DNA of 20,470 nucleotides from JAPLDA01 sp043742705 (GTDB taxonomy: Bacteria; Bacteroidota; Bacteroidia; AKYH767-A; 2013-40CM-41-45), in the NCBI GenBank assembly GCA_043742705.1, contig JAYTXY010000198.1, positions 1 to 20,470 on the forward strand. Reading direction: 5' to 3'. How positions within the stretch are numbered: position 1 is the stretch's first letter; the number at the start of each line of letters is the position of its first letter. The position numbers and the translations under genes were made by a program. Below are positions 1-8,369 of the stretch, piece after piece. The notes under the pieces were generated by a model, which worked only from the letters and a program-made list of their open reading frames with translations, was not told the DNA's origin and did not search any database.

Positions 1-36
1 TTTCTTGCTTCTGTAATTTTCTTTGCAAGCAAGAAA
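1..36. other. Fold-back inverted repeat at the window edge, probable assembly artefact
   Basis: Bases 1-10 (TTTCTTGCTT) are the exact reverse complement of 27-36, with 16 bases between. The rsmH frame, clean from about 26 onward, is interrupted by TAA at 14-16. The reverse complement of 1-26 reads in one frame as AKKITEARK. That is what one would expect just upstream of the ARKQKQIKT found on the + strand in RsmH. The simplest reading is a snap-back of the real upstream sequence onto itself; a true chromosomal inverted repeat cannot be excluded from the window alone. Confidence 0.55.
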
Positions 37-439
37 GCAAAAGCAAATCAAAACGATCAACGAATTCAAATCAGCGATAGAAAGCTGTGCAGATCGCGGA
101 ATGGAGAATCAATACTACGCACGCGTTTTCCAGGCGTTGCGCATTGAAGTAAACAACGAGTTAGGTGCCTTGAAAGAGTTGTTGCTTCAGTGTCCCGACA
201 TCATTATGAAAGGCGGACGACTGGTCGTAATTTCTTATCACTCGCTGGAAGATCGTCTTGTGAAAAATTTTATTGCCAAAGGAAAATTTGAAGGAGAAGT
301 TGAAAAGGATCTGTATGGAAATTTCGCAGGGATTCCTTTTAAGTCAGTCACTAAAAAACCGATTCTTCCTTCAGAAGAAGAAATTATTAGAAACCCAAGA
401 GCAAGAAGTGCAAAGTTGAGAATTGCAGAACGCATCTGA
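23..439 (+). CDS. rsmH: 16S rRNA (cytosine1402-N4)-methyltransferase RsmH (MraW), C-terminal part
   Basis: This is the C-terminal ~138 residues of RsmH, which methylates N4 of C1402 in the 16S rRNA decoding site using SAM. The family's C-terminal signatures are clear: ARVFQALRIEVN, then GGRLVVISYHSLEDRLVKNF, then PRARSAKLRIAE just before the stop. The complete family is about 300 residues, so the N-terminal SAM-binding half is missing. The TTG at 23 is only where the frame becomes readable and is not a credible start: an in-frame TAA at 14-16 sits in a fold-back sequence at the window edge, and the true gene must begin further upstream. Two bases separate its stop from ftsL. RsmH is normally near the head of the dcw cluster, as here. 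Identity is secure; the 5' end is unresolved. Confidence 0.93.
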   Translation: MQARKQKQIKTINEFKSAIESCADRGMENQYYARVFQALRIEVNNELGALKELLLQCPDIIMKGGRLVVISYHSLEDRLVKNFIAKGKFEGEVEKDLYGNFAGIPFKSVTKKPILPSEEEIIRNPRARSAKLRIAERI

Positions 440-441
440 TC

Positions 442-849
442 ATGGCTGAAAATAAGATAAGAGAAGAGCAACAACCCGAACCGGAAGAAGAGGCTCCGGT
501 TAAAAAGAAGCGGTCGTCAAAACCTGCGCGGAATTTTATCCGCTTCATGGGAGTCTTCGGTGTCTTTGACCGGAACCAGATTGTACGGGCAATGCCGTTC
601 ATTCTTTTCGTCACGCTCCTCATTATGTTTTACATCGGCAACAGTTACTATGCTGAAAGCACGATCAGGAAGATTGATAAAATAAAAGTGGAGCTGAAAG
701 ACAAGCGCGCTGAATTTATTTATACGGAATCAGAAGTGATGAACCGCAGCAAACCGTCAGAAGTGGCGAAAGCAGTAGAGTATATGCAAATCAAAGAACC
801 GCTGGAGCCGCCAAAGAGAATCATTGTAAGAGAAGAGAAGGAGAAATAA
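442..849 (+). CDS. ftsL: FtsL-like division protein (Bacteroidota type)
   Basis: This 135-residue single-pass membrane protein fits the divergent FtsL of Bacteroidota. It has a charged cytoplasmic tail (residues 1-48, acidic then lysine/arginine rich), one membrane segment at about 49-67 and a short outer part. The stretch at 70-115 is heptad-like and charged and should form a coiled coil. FtsL pairs with FtsB and FtsQ to activate FtsW/FtsI at the septum. Sequence similarity is weak across this family, so position between rsmH and ftsI, size and topology carry the call. The ATG lies two bases after the rsmH stop. The 68-base gap that follows, before ftsI, holds no recognisable gene or terminator. 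Confidence 0.8.
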   Translation: MAENKIREEQQPEPEEEAPVKKKRSSKPARNFIRFMGVFGVFDRNQIVRAMPFILFVTLLIMFYIGNSYYAESTIRKIDKIKVELKDKRAEFIYTESEVMNRSKPSEVAKAVEYMQIKEPLEPPKRIIVREEKEK

Positions 850-917
850 AACAGGAATACTGAGGCAGGGATAGTGGGAAGTAGGAGTAAAGAATAAGAA
901 CAACACAAACACAATCG

Positions 918-3020
918 ATGGAAGTGAAAAAAGATATTATGTGGAGGATTCGTTTGGTCTTCCTCACCATCTGCCTTTTCGGGATTGCCATCACCGTGCA
1001 GATTTTCAGGATTCAATTTGTCCAGGGAAGTTATTGGAAACAGAAAGCCGACAGCCTCACGACTGACTACAAAAACATTGAAGCGTCACGCGGAAATATT
1101 TTCGCTGACGATCGCAGTTTGCTTGCAACGTCTGTTCCGATTTATGATGTGCGGATGGATATGGTCGCTGATGGCTTGACGAGCGATGTGTTCAACGACA
1201 GCGTGGATTCACTGGCGCAGGCACTTTCAACATTGTTTAACGACCGCTCGAAACAGCAATACAAACAAGATTTGAAAGCAGCTCGTTCTGAAGGCGAGCG
1301 CTATTATCTTATTCAGCGCAGTGTTCATTTTCCTGAATTGCAAAAGCTGAAAACATTTCCGCTTTTCCGTCTTGGAAGATACAGAGGAGGCTTACTCGTT
1401 GAAAACAGGAATGTGCGGGAACTTCCGTTCAAGTTGCTTGCGATGCGAACGATTGGTTACATGCGCGAAGTAAAACCTGTCGGGATAGAAGCTGCATTTG
1501 ACAAGGAGTTGAGGGGGATCAGCGGAAAGCGATTGATGCAAAAAATTTCCGGCGGCATCTGGATTCCGATCAACGACAAGGATGAAATAGAACCGAAAGA
1601 CGGAAACGACATCATCACCACCATCGATGTAAACATTCAGGATGTTGCGGAACATGCACTCGAAGATCATCTGCGCGAACACAATGCAGATCACGGCTGC
1701 GCTGTGTTGATGGAAGTGGCAACGGGAGAAATAAAAGCCATCGCCAATTTATCAAGAACGATAGAAGGAAATTACATTGAAGATTTCAACTATGTGATTG
1801 CAGAAGCATCGGAACCCGGTTCAACGATGAAGATGGCCTCGCTGCTTGCAGCGATGGATGATGGTTTGGTGGATCCGAATGATTCCGTGAATGTGGGCAA
1901 TGGCGAGTACTCTTATTTCGGTCAGCCGATGAAAGATTCACACGCTCCGAAAGCGAGCAAACTTTCCGTTGCACAAGCATTTGAAGCATCTTCCAACGTG
2001 GGCATTTCGAAAATAATTTACCAGGCGTATTGCAAGCATCAACAGGATTTTATTGATCAGCTGAAAAAATTTAGTCTCGATCAACCACTCGGATTACAAA
2101 TTGAAGGAGAAGGTTTGCCAAGAATCAAAGATGTAAAAGACAAAGATTGGTCGGCAGTTTCGCTTCCATGGATTTCCATCGGCTATGAAGCGAAAATTAC
2201 TCCGCTGCAGATGCTCACGTTCTATAATGCGATTGCCAACAACGGGAGAATGGTAAGACCAAAGTTTGTGCGTGAAGAACAGTATCATGGTAGAGTTGTA
2301 AAATCATTTTCTACAGAAATTATTAAAGACTCCATCGCTTCTCCAATTGCCATTTCAAAAGCACGGAAATTACTGGAAGGAGTTGTTCAGAACGGAACGG
2401 CTTCTTCACTGAACAAATCCTGTTACAAAATTGCGGGTAAAACGGGAACTGCCCAAATCGCTGCTCCTAAATTCGGTTACGACAAAGGTCATCGCACTTA
2501 TCAGGCTTCGTTCGTAGGATATTTTCCTGCTGATCATCCCAAATATTCGTGCATGGTGGTAGTATATGCTCCTTCCAACGATGTGTATTTCGGTGGAGCT
2601 GTAGCTGCTCCAATCTTCAAGGAAATTTCTGATAAGGTCTATTCCAACAACATGGAAATGCACGATACCATTCCTGTAAAAGATTCTCTGATCGAAAGCA
2701 TGCCGCTTGCAAAATCGGGAGCGCAGAAAGATCTGAAAAAAGTATTGGCGCAATTGAATGTGGGCGTCATCTCTTCAAACAATGATGCTTCGTGGGTTTC
2801 AACGAGTGCAACTCCTAATGCTGTAAGATTTTCTGAACGAAAAATATCCTTAGGTGCAGTTCCGAATGTAGTTGGAATGGGAGCACGCGATGCATTGTAC
2901 ATTCTTGAAAATGCCGGACTAAGGGTAAAGATAAGCGGCAAAGGAGTGGTGTCGCGCCAGTCCATTGATGCTGGAACAAAAATTCAACGCGGACAACAAA
3001 TTACGATTGAATTAAGCTGA
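918..3020 (+). CDS. ftsI: Septal peptidoglycan transpeptidase FtsI (PBP3) with C-terminal PASTA domain
   Basis: This is a monofunctional class B penicillin-binding protein that crosslinks septal peptidoglycan on the outer face of the inner membrane as FtsW's partner. The 700 residues show a short cytoplasmic tail, a membrane anchor at about 10-30 and a PBP-dimer (pedestal) domain at about 55-215. The transpeptidase domain carries the three active-site motifs: STMK (302-305, nucleophile Ser302), SSN (358-360) and KTGT (508-511). Residues 645-700 form a PASTA domain starting VPNVVGM. It is longer than the proteobacterial protein (about 590) because of the PASTA tail, which is common in this phylum. 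The start MEVKKDIMWR fits the usual short N-terminus. The stop overlaps the murE start by one base, suggesting coupled translation. Confidence 0.96.
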   Translation: MEVKKDIMWRIRLVFLTICLFGIAITVQIFRIQFVQGSYWKQKADSLTTDYKNIEASRGNIFADDRSLLATSVPIYDVRMDMVADGLTSDVFNDSVDSLAQALSTLFNDRSKQQYKQDLKAARSEGERYYLIQRSVHFPELQKLKTFPLFRLGRYRGGLLVENRNVRELPFKLLAMRTIGYMREVKPVGIEAAFDKELRGISGKRLMQKISGGIWIPINDKDEIEPKDGNDIITTIDVNIQDVAEHALEDHLREHNADHGCAVLMEVATGEIKAIANLSRTIEGNYIEDFNYVIAEASEPGSTMKMASLLAAMDDGLVDPNDSVNVGNGEYSYFGQPMKDSHAPKASKLSVAQAFEASSNVGISKIIYQAYCKHQQDFIDQLKKFSLDQPLGLQIEGEGLPRIKDVKDKDWSAVSLPWISIGYEAKITPLQMLTFYNAIANNGRMVRPKFVREEQYHGRVVKSFSTEIIKDSIASPIAISKARKLLEGVVQNGTASSLNKSCYKIAGKTGTAQIAAPKFGYDKGHRTYQASFVGYFPADHPKYSCMVVVYAPSNDVYFGGAVAAPIFKEISDKVYSNNMEMHDTIPVKDSLIESMPLAKSGAQKDLKKVLAQLNVGVISSNNDASWVSTSATPNAVRFSERKISLGAVPNVVGMGARDALYILENAGLRVKISGKGVVSRQSIDAGTKIQRGQQITIELS

Positions 3021-4480
3021 TGAAAATTTTAAAAGACATCATTTATAAAACAGGAATTCTCGATGTAGTGGGATCTACAGAGATTTTCGTGAGCGATGTC
3101 TGCTTTGATTCACGCAAAGCAAGAGAAGGAAGCGTGTTTATTGCCGTGAAAGGAATCCAGGTTGATGGTCATCAATACATCAATGCTGTTATTGAAAAAG
3201 GTGCAGTTGCCATTGTGTGTGAACAGCTTCCAAAAGTACTCGCTGAAGGAATCACCTACGTGCGTGTTAGCGACAGTGCTGTTGCGTTGGCTCATGTTGC
3301 CTCTAATTTTTATGGCAATCCTTCAGAGAAATTAAAACTAGTTGGTATTACAGGCACGAACGGTAAAACAACTGTTGCCACGCTGCTCTTCAAACTTTTC
3401 AGATCACTTGGTCACGGTGCAGGATTGTTGTCAACCGTGAAGAACCAGGTGAACGACCAGGTGATTCCCGCCACACATACTACTCCTGATCCGATACAAC
3501 TTAATGCGCTTCTCTCCGCAATGGTGGATGAAGAGTGTACGCATTGCTTCATGGAAGTCAGTTCGCATTCTGTCGTACAGAAACGCATCGAAGGATTGCA
3601 GTTTGCGGGAGGAGTTTTTACCAACATCACGCACGATCATCTCGACTATCATAAAACGTTTGCTGAATACCTGAAAGCAAAAAAGAAATTTTTTGATGCA
3701 CTTCCCGGAGAAGCTTTCGCACTGAGCAATTCCGATGATAAAAATGGGAAGATCATCCTGCAAAATTCATCATCAAAAAAGTATACATACAGTTTGCAAT
3801 CGATGAGCGATTACAAATGCAAGTTGATTGAAAATCATTTTTCAGGATTGATTCTGAACCTTGACGGACATGAAGTGCATTGCAAACTCGTGGGCAGTTT
3901 TAACGCTTACAACCTCACGGCAGCATATGCAACAGCTGTGTTGCTCGGAGAAGATAAGATGAACGTGTTGACGAATCTCAGCATGTTGAATCCTGTTGAA
4001 GGTCGTTTTGATTTTGTCACGTCAAAAAAGAAAATCATTGGAGTGGTTGATTACGCACATACTCCGGACGCATTGCAGAATGTATTGTCAACGATTCACG
4101 ATGTAAGTACAGGACATGGTCGAGTAATCACAATAGTTGGTTGCGGAGGAGATCGTGATTCAAGTAAACGTCCGATGATGGCGAAGATTGCCTGTGAGCT
4201 GAGTGATAAAGTAATTCTTACGTCCGACAATCCCCGTTCAGAAGATCCGACAGCAATTATTCATGAGATGGAACGTGGAATCGGTCCGGGTGAAGTGATG
4301 AAAACAATTTCGATCGTTGACAGGAAAGAAGCAATCAAAGCAGCCGTGCAACTGGCTATGCCCGGAGATGTCATTTTGGTTGCAGGAAAAGGTCATGAGA
4401 AATACCAGGAAATAAAAGGAGTGCGAACGCCTTTTGATGACAAAGAAATTCTCCAGGAGATGTTTAAAAAAATGGACTGA
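3020..4480 (+). CDS. murE: UDP-MurNAc-tripeptide synthetase MurE (meso-diaminopimelate adding)
   Basis: This cytoplasmic ATP-dependent ligase adds the third stem-peptide residue to UDP-MurNAc-L-Ala-D-Glu. The 486 residues have the three Mur ligase domains. The UDP-binding region includes DVCFDSRKA near 26-34. The ATP loop GITGTNGKTT is at 109-118. The TNITHDHLDYH segment (201-211) is followed by the lysine cluster (219-223) in which one lysine is normally carbamylated. The C-terminal domain carries DNPR (403-406), the signature of enzymes that take meso-diaminopimelate rather than lysine. Length is typical. The ATG overlaps the ftsI stop by one base, and mraY starts two bases after its own stop. 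Confidence 0.97.
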   Translation: MKILKDIIYKTGILDVVGSTEIFVSDVCFDSRKAREGSVFIAVKGIQVDGHQYINAVIEKGAVAIVCEQLPKVLAEGITYVRVSDSAVALAHVASNFYGNPSEKLKLVGITGTNGKTTVATLLFKLFRSLGHGAGLLSTVKNQVNDQVIPATHTTPDPIQLNALLSAMVDEECTHCFMEVSSHSVVQKRIEGLQFAGGVFTNITHDHLDYHKTFAEYLKAKKKFFDALPGEAFALSNSDDKNGKIILQNSSSKKYTYSLQSMSDYKCKLIENHFSGLILNLDGHEVHCKLVGSFNAYNLTAAYATAVLLGEDKMNVLTNLSMLNPVEGRFDFVTSKKKIIGVVDYAHTPDALQNVLSTIHDVSTGHGRVITIVGCGGDRDSSKRPMMAKIACELSDKVILTSDNPRSEDPTAIIHEMERGIGPGEVMKTISIVDRKEAIKAAVQLAMPGDVILVAGKGHEKYQEIKGVRTPFDDKEILQEMFKKMD

Positions 4481-4482
4481 CG

Positions 4483-5760
4483 ATGCTGTACTACTTGTTC
4501 GGTTATCTGCATAAAGAATTCAATTTTCCGGGAGCGGGAGTGTTTCAATACATCTCGTTCAGGGCGGCTTGTGCAGTTATCCTTTCACTGATGGTGTCGA
4601 TGGTTTTCGGCCGGACAATTATCCGATACCTGAGAAAGAAACAGATCGGAGAAACTGTGCGCGACCTTGGATTGGACGGAGAAAAAGCAAAACAGGGAAC
4701 TCCAACCATGGGAGGTTTTATCATTCTTGCCGGCATTCTCATTCCTACTTTGTTGTTTGCACGCTTGCTGAATGTGTACATCATCATCATGATTGTAACT
4801 ACCGTGTGGCTTGGATTGATCGGCTTCATTGATGATTACATCAAGGTTTTCAAAAAAGATAAAGCAGGACTAGCAGGGAAGTTTAAAATTCTCGGACAGG
4901 TTGGATTGGGAATTATTATCGGCTGTGTTTTTTATTTCAATCCAAATGTAGTGGTGAGAGAGAAGATGGCTTCTTCTGAAGAGATCAAAGTAGTGCGCGG
5001 TGAAACAAAAAACATTGTAGACGATCTCAGGAAGAATGAAAATTATCTCTATTCACCTGAAAAAATAAAGGCAACTAAAACAACCATTCCGTTTTACAAA
5101 AACAATGAGTTTGATTATGCATCGTTGCTGTCGTGGATTGGTCCGGGGTATAAAAAATATGCGTGGATTGTTTTCATTCCTATTGTCATTCTCATCATCA
5201 CCGCTGTTTCAAACGGAGCCAACATCACGGATGGAATAGACGGACTTGCAACGGGAACTTCAGCCATCATCGGATCAACATTAGGAATACTGGCGTATGT
5301 ATCCGGCAACGTGGTATTCGCGAATTATCTCAACATCATGTACATCCCAAACACGGGTGAGCTTGTTGTTTTTATCGGAGCATTTGTGGGAGCGTGCGTG
5401 GGATTCCTATGGTACAACGCATATCCGGCGCAGGTTTTTATGGGTGATACGGGAAGTCTTGCATTGGGTGGAATCATAGCAACATTCGCCATTGCAATCC
5501 GGAAGGAGTTGTTGATTCCGATTCTCTGCGGAATATTTTTTATTGAGAACTTATCAGTCGTATTACAGGTCAGTTATTTCAAATATCAAAAAAGAAGACG
5601 CGGAATTGAGTATGCACGCGAGCACCGTTTGTTCAGGATGTCTCCGTTGCATCATCATTTTCAGAAAAAGGGATATCACGAATCAAAGATCGTAACACGC
5701 TTCCTGATTATCGGAATCATGTTGGCCATCATGACAATTGTAACGTTGAAACTGAGGTAA
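4483..5760 (+). CDS. mraY: Phospho-MurNAc-pentapeptide transferase MraY
   Basis: This integral membrane enzyme moves phospho-MurNAc-pentapeptide from UDP to undecaprenyl phosphate, giving lipid I. Visible signatures are GTPTMGG (72-78), the paired aspartates in FIDDY (D117/D118), NITDGIDGLA (247-256), the FMGDTGSL loop (319-326, D322) and the HHH motif in SPLHHHF (387-393). About ten hydrophobic segments are present. At 425 residues it is about 65 longer than the E. coli enzyme. The extra length is mainly a hydrophilic loop at about 155-215, rich in lysine and glutamate, between membrane segments; I believe such loops are common in Bacteroidota MraY. Its stop overlaps the murD start by one base. 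Confidence 0.97.
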   Translation: MLYYLFGYLHKEFNFPGAGVFQYISFRAACAVILSLMVSMVFGRTIIRYLRKKQIGETVRDLGLDGEKAKQGTPTMGGFIILAGILIPTLLFARLLNVYIIIMIVTTVWLGLIGFIDDYIKVFKKDKAGLAGKFKILGQVGLGIIIGCVFYFNPNVVVREKMASSEEIKVVRGETKNIVDDLRKNENYLYSPEKIKATKTTIPFYKNNEFDYASLLSWIGPGYKKYAWIVFIPIVILIITAVSNGANITDGIDGLATGTSAIIGSTLGILAYVSGNVVFANYLNIMYIPNTGELVVFIGAFVGACVGFLWYNAYPAQVFMGDTGSLALGGIIATFAIAIRKELLIPILCGIFFIENLSVVLQVSYFKYQKRRRGIEYAREHRLFRMSPLHHHFQKKGYHESKIVTRFLIIGIMLAIMTIVTLKLR

Positions 5761-7097
5761 TGAGCAAACGCATCGTCATACTCGGAGCCGCTGAAAGCGG
5801 AATAGGTGCAGCAGTACTTGCGCAGAAAAAGGGATTTGACGTATTCGTTTCTGACGGAGGAAAAATTGCTCATCAGTACAAAGAACAGTTACTAAAATAT
5901 TCGATTGCTTTTGAAGAAGGAAAACATACGGAAGAAAAAATAACAAATGCTGATGAAGTAATTAAAAGTCCGGGAATTCCTGATAAAGTTGCAATCGTAA
6001 AAAAAATTAATTCAAAAAACATTCCCGTCATCTCTGAAATTGAATTCGCTGGAAGGTATACGAAAGCAAAGATGATCGGGATCACCGGTACGAACGGAAA
6101 GACTACGACTACGATGCTCACGTATCACATTCTTCAGAAAGCAGGACTGAATGTAGGACTTGGTGGAAATGTCGGAAAGAGTTTTGCACTCCAGGTTGCT
6201 GAACAGGACCATGATTATTACGTGCTTGAGCTGAGCAGTTTTCAGCTTGACGGCATGTACAAATTCAAATGCGACATCGCCATCCTCACGAACATCACGC
6301 CGGATCATTTGGATCGCTATGACGATGATTTAAAAAATTATGTGTACTCCAAATTCAGAATTACACAGAACCAAACGGAGGAAGATGCATTCATCTATTG
6401 TTTGGACGATGAAATTACAAATCAATATATCTCCGACATCACGATAAAAGCACAGTCGTATCCCTTCTCCATAAAAAAAAAACTTCCGAAAGGAGCCTGG
6501 CTTGAAGACGAAACAATGAACATACAAACAAACATAAACCACTATACCATGAACATTCACGAATTAGCCCTACAAGGCAAACACAATCTTTACAACTCCA
6601 TGGCTGCAGGAATTGCGGCTCGTGTTCTTGATCTGCGTAAAGAGATCGTGAGGGAAAGCCTCTCTGATTTCCGCAGTCTTGAACACCGCCTCGAACATGT
6701 ATCCAACGTACACGGAATCGAATTCGTGAACGATTCCAAAGCAACCAACATCAACTCAACATGGTATGCACTGGAAAGTTTCAACAAACCTGTCGTTCTT
6801 ATCCTTGGCGGAGTTGACAAAGGAAATGACTATTCACTTCTTACGGATCTTGTAAAAGAAAAAGTGAAAGCAATTATTTGTCTTGGTAAAGACAACAAGA
6901 AAATAAAGAAAACATTCAAAGATGTCGTGGAGACAATTGTAGAAGTTTCTTCGGCGGATGAAGCTGTGAGAGAAGGATATCGTATTGGCAAAAGTGGTGA
7001 CGTGGTGTTGTTATCACCAGCCTGTGCAAGCTTCGACCTCTTTGAAAATTACGAAGACCGCGGAAGACAGTTTAAGAAGGCAGTGAAAGCACTATAA
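5760..7097 (+). CDS. murD: UDP-MurNAc-L-alanine:D-glutamate ligase MurD
   Basis: This cytoplasmic ATP-dependent ligase adds D-glutamate to UDP-MurNAc-L-Ala. The 445 residues show an N-terminal Rossmann-like UDP domain (VILGAAESG, 6-14) and the ATP loop GITGTNGKTT (107-116). They also show ELSSFQL (157-163), TPDHLDRY (180-187), GKHNLYN (273-279) and FVNDSKATN (322-330), the classic order for MurD. Length is usual. It starts inside the mraY stop (TAATG arrangement). It is followed by the largest gap inside the dcw operon (108 bases), which is filled by a heptamer repeat tract rather than by any gene or obvious terminator, so read-through into ftsW is expected. Confidence 0.97.
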   Translation: MSKRIVILGAAESGIGAAVLAQKKGFDVFVSDGGKIAHQYKEQLLKYSIAFEEGKHTEEKITNADEVIKSPGIPDKVAIVKKINSKNIPVISEIEFAGRYTKAKMIGITGTNGKTTTTMLTYHILQKAGLNVGLGGNVGKSFALQVAEQDHDYYVLELSSFQLDGMYKFKCDIAILTNITPDHLDRYDDDLKNYVYSKFRITQNQTEEDAFIYCLDDEITNQYISDITIKAQSYPFSIKKKLPKGAWLEDETMNIQTNINHYTMNIHELALQGKHNLYNSMAAGIAARVLDLRKEIVRESLSDFRSLEHRLEHVSNVHGIEFVNDSKATNINSTWYALESFNKPVVLILGGVDKGNDYSLLTDLVKEKVKAIICLGKDNKKIKKTFKDVVETIVEVSSADEAVREGYRIGKSGDVVLLSPACASFDLFENYEDRGRQFKKAVKAL

Positions 7098-7101
7098 GAG
7101 C

Positions 7102-7185
7102 ATTGCGGATTTCGGATTTGAGATTGCGAATTAGGTTCGGGTCAATCCGAATCCGCCTAAGGCGGACCGCAATTCGAAATTGTAA
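7102..7185. repeat. Degenerate heptamer tandem repeat tract with internal palindrome, murD-ftsW gap
   Basis: The murD-ftsW gap divides into twelve successive 7-base units in constant phase. The first five have the form ATTNNGN (for example ATTGCGG at 7102, ATTGCGA at 7123). The last two (7172, 7179) are again ATTNNAA. The middle units read as the complementary words (AATCCGA, 7144), so the tract also has inverted symmetry. At its centre TCCGCCT (7152-7158) and AGGCGGA (7160-7166) pair around one base. There is no T run after the hairpin, so it is a poor terminator. The same words recur inside murC. Function unknown. Confidence 0.7.
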
Positions 7186-7205
7186 TTTTTAAAAAACAGA
7201 ATTCG

Positions 7206-8369
7206 ATGCATGTGAATTGGCTTGATAAATATTTCAGAGGCGACAGAACTATCTGGATGATCGTTTTTTTCCTGTCGCTGTTCTCGCTTGTTGCTGTTTA
7301 CAGTTCAACAGGAACGCTTGCTTACCGATACAAAAGCGGGAACACGGAATATTATCTCATGAAGCATTTGTTTATCCTGGTGTTTGGCATCGGGCTGATG
7401 TACGCTGCTCATTTGGTGAAGTACACGTACTATTCACGGATGTCACAGATCGCTCTTCTGCTTGCGATTCCATTGCTTGCGCTAACGCTCATCATGGGAA
7501 CAAACCTGAATGAAGCGAGCCGCTGGCTTACGTTGCCGGGTATCAACTTGTCTTTTCAAACCTCCGATCTTGCCAAGCTTGCGCTGATCATGTTTGTAGC
7601 GCGTATGCTGTCAAGGAAACAGGAAAACATCAAGGATTTTAAAACAGCTTTTATTCCGATCATGGTGCCTGTGATCATTGTTTGTGGTTTGATATTGCCT
7701 GCAAACTTTTCAACGGCTGCTGTATTGTTTGCAACATGTTGTGCCCTGATGTTTATCGGGAGAATCAACATGAAATATATTTTAATCATGGGATTGATAG
7801 GCGTTGTCTGCGTTTCAATCTTTATCGGCATTGCGTTGTTGTCAAAAAGTTCAGGACGTGTAGGGACATGGATAGCGCGTATTGAAAATTTTGTCAAAGG
7901 AGATGACCAGGGAAATTACCAGACACAACAAGCCAAGATTGCTATTGCAACAGGAGGATTGGTTGGAAAATTTCCGGGACACAGCACGCAGAAAAATTTT
8001 CTGCCGCATCCTTATTCTGATTTTATCTACGCCATTATCATCGAAGAAGAAGGATCACTCGGAGGAATATTCATCATCTTCCTCTACATACTCCTGTTTC
8101 TTCGTGTCATCCGGTTTCTCAAACACAGCCCTATGGCGTTCGGAACATTGCTCGCTGTGGGATGCACGTTCAGCCTTGTATTCCAGGCGATGATCAATAT
8201 GGCTGTGGCGGTGAATTTATTTCCCGTCACCGGTCAGCCATTGCCCATGCTGAGTATGGGAGGAACATCGATTTGGTTTACCAGCATTGCGATCGGAATT
8301 GTGTTGAGCGTAAGCAGACAGGTAGAGAAAGAAAAGAAAGAAGGAGGAGCAGAGCTTGCAGCAGCGTAA
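7206..8369 (+). CDS. ftsW: Septal peptidoglycan glycosyltransferase FtsW (SEDS family)
   Basis: This polytopic membrane enzyme polymerises lipid II at the division site together with FtsI. The 387 residues have about ten hydrophobic segments. SEDS signatures are visible: SRWLTLPG (105-112), QTSDLAKLALI (118-128), QQAKIAIATGG (241-251), then PHPYSDFIYAIIIEEEG (267-283). The aspartate of SDFI (D272) aligns with the essential SEDS catalytic aspartate. GQPLPMLSMGGTS lies near the C-terminus. Gene context (between murD and murG, with ftsI in the same operon) favours FtsW over RodA. The start ATG follows the heptamer-repeat gap. The 3' end overlaps murG by 14 bases and carries murG's ribosome-binding site. 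Confidence 0.96.
   Translation: MHVNWLDKYFRGDRTIWMIVFFLSLFSLVAVYSSTGTLAYRYKSGNTEYYLMKHLFILVFGIGLMYAAHLVKYTYYSRMSQIALLLAIPLLALTLIMGTNLNEASRWLTLPGINLSFQTSDLAKLALIMFVARMLSRKQENIKDFKTAFIPIMVPVIIVCGLILPANFSTAAVLFATCCALMFIGRINMKYILIMGLIGVVCVSIFIGIALLSKSSGRVGTWIARIENFVKGDDQGNYQTQQAKIAIATGGLVGKFPGHSTQKNFLPHPYSDFIYAIIIEEEGSLGGIFIIFLYILLFLRVIRFLKHSPMAFGTLLAVGCTFSLVFQAMINMAVAVNLFPVTGQPLPMLSMGGTSIWFTSIAIGIVLSVSRQVEKEKKEGGAELAAA
8341..8348 (+). promoter_or_regulatory. Shine-Dalgarno site for murG, inside the ftsW 3' end
   Basis: AAGGAGGA lies seven bases before the TTG at 8356 and is a near-perfect complement of the 16S anti-SD. It supports TTG as the murG start, since the frame has no ATG or GTG between there and the GGGTGGH loop that would leave an intact N-terminus. 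Other genes here lack a comparable site. The same bases also encode the KEGG segment of FtsW, so coincidence is possible. Confidence 0.6.

Noticed and set aside
866..900. Possible further heptamer tract before ftsI (AGTGGGA then AGTAGGA)
   Set aside because: Only two convincing units; the following bases drift from the pattern, so it is not distinguishable from chance in purine-rich sequence.
4945..5130. Extra hydrophilic loop in MraY considered as an inserted domain
   Set aside because: All catalytic motifs are in place, and I believe a longer loop at this position is usual in Bacteroidota MraY; no repeat or foreign signature is visible.
6439..6744. Long open frame on the minus strand within murD
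   Set aside because: Arginine- and cysteine-rich composition, no recognisable motif, and full overlap with a clearly coding MurD frame; a shadow of the real gene.
7152..7166. Palindrome TCCGCCT/AGGCGGA considered as a terminator after murD
   Set aside because: No T run follows on either strand and ftsW must be expressed from the same direction; treated as part of the repeat tract.
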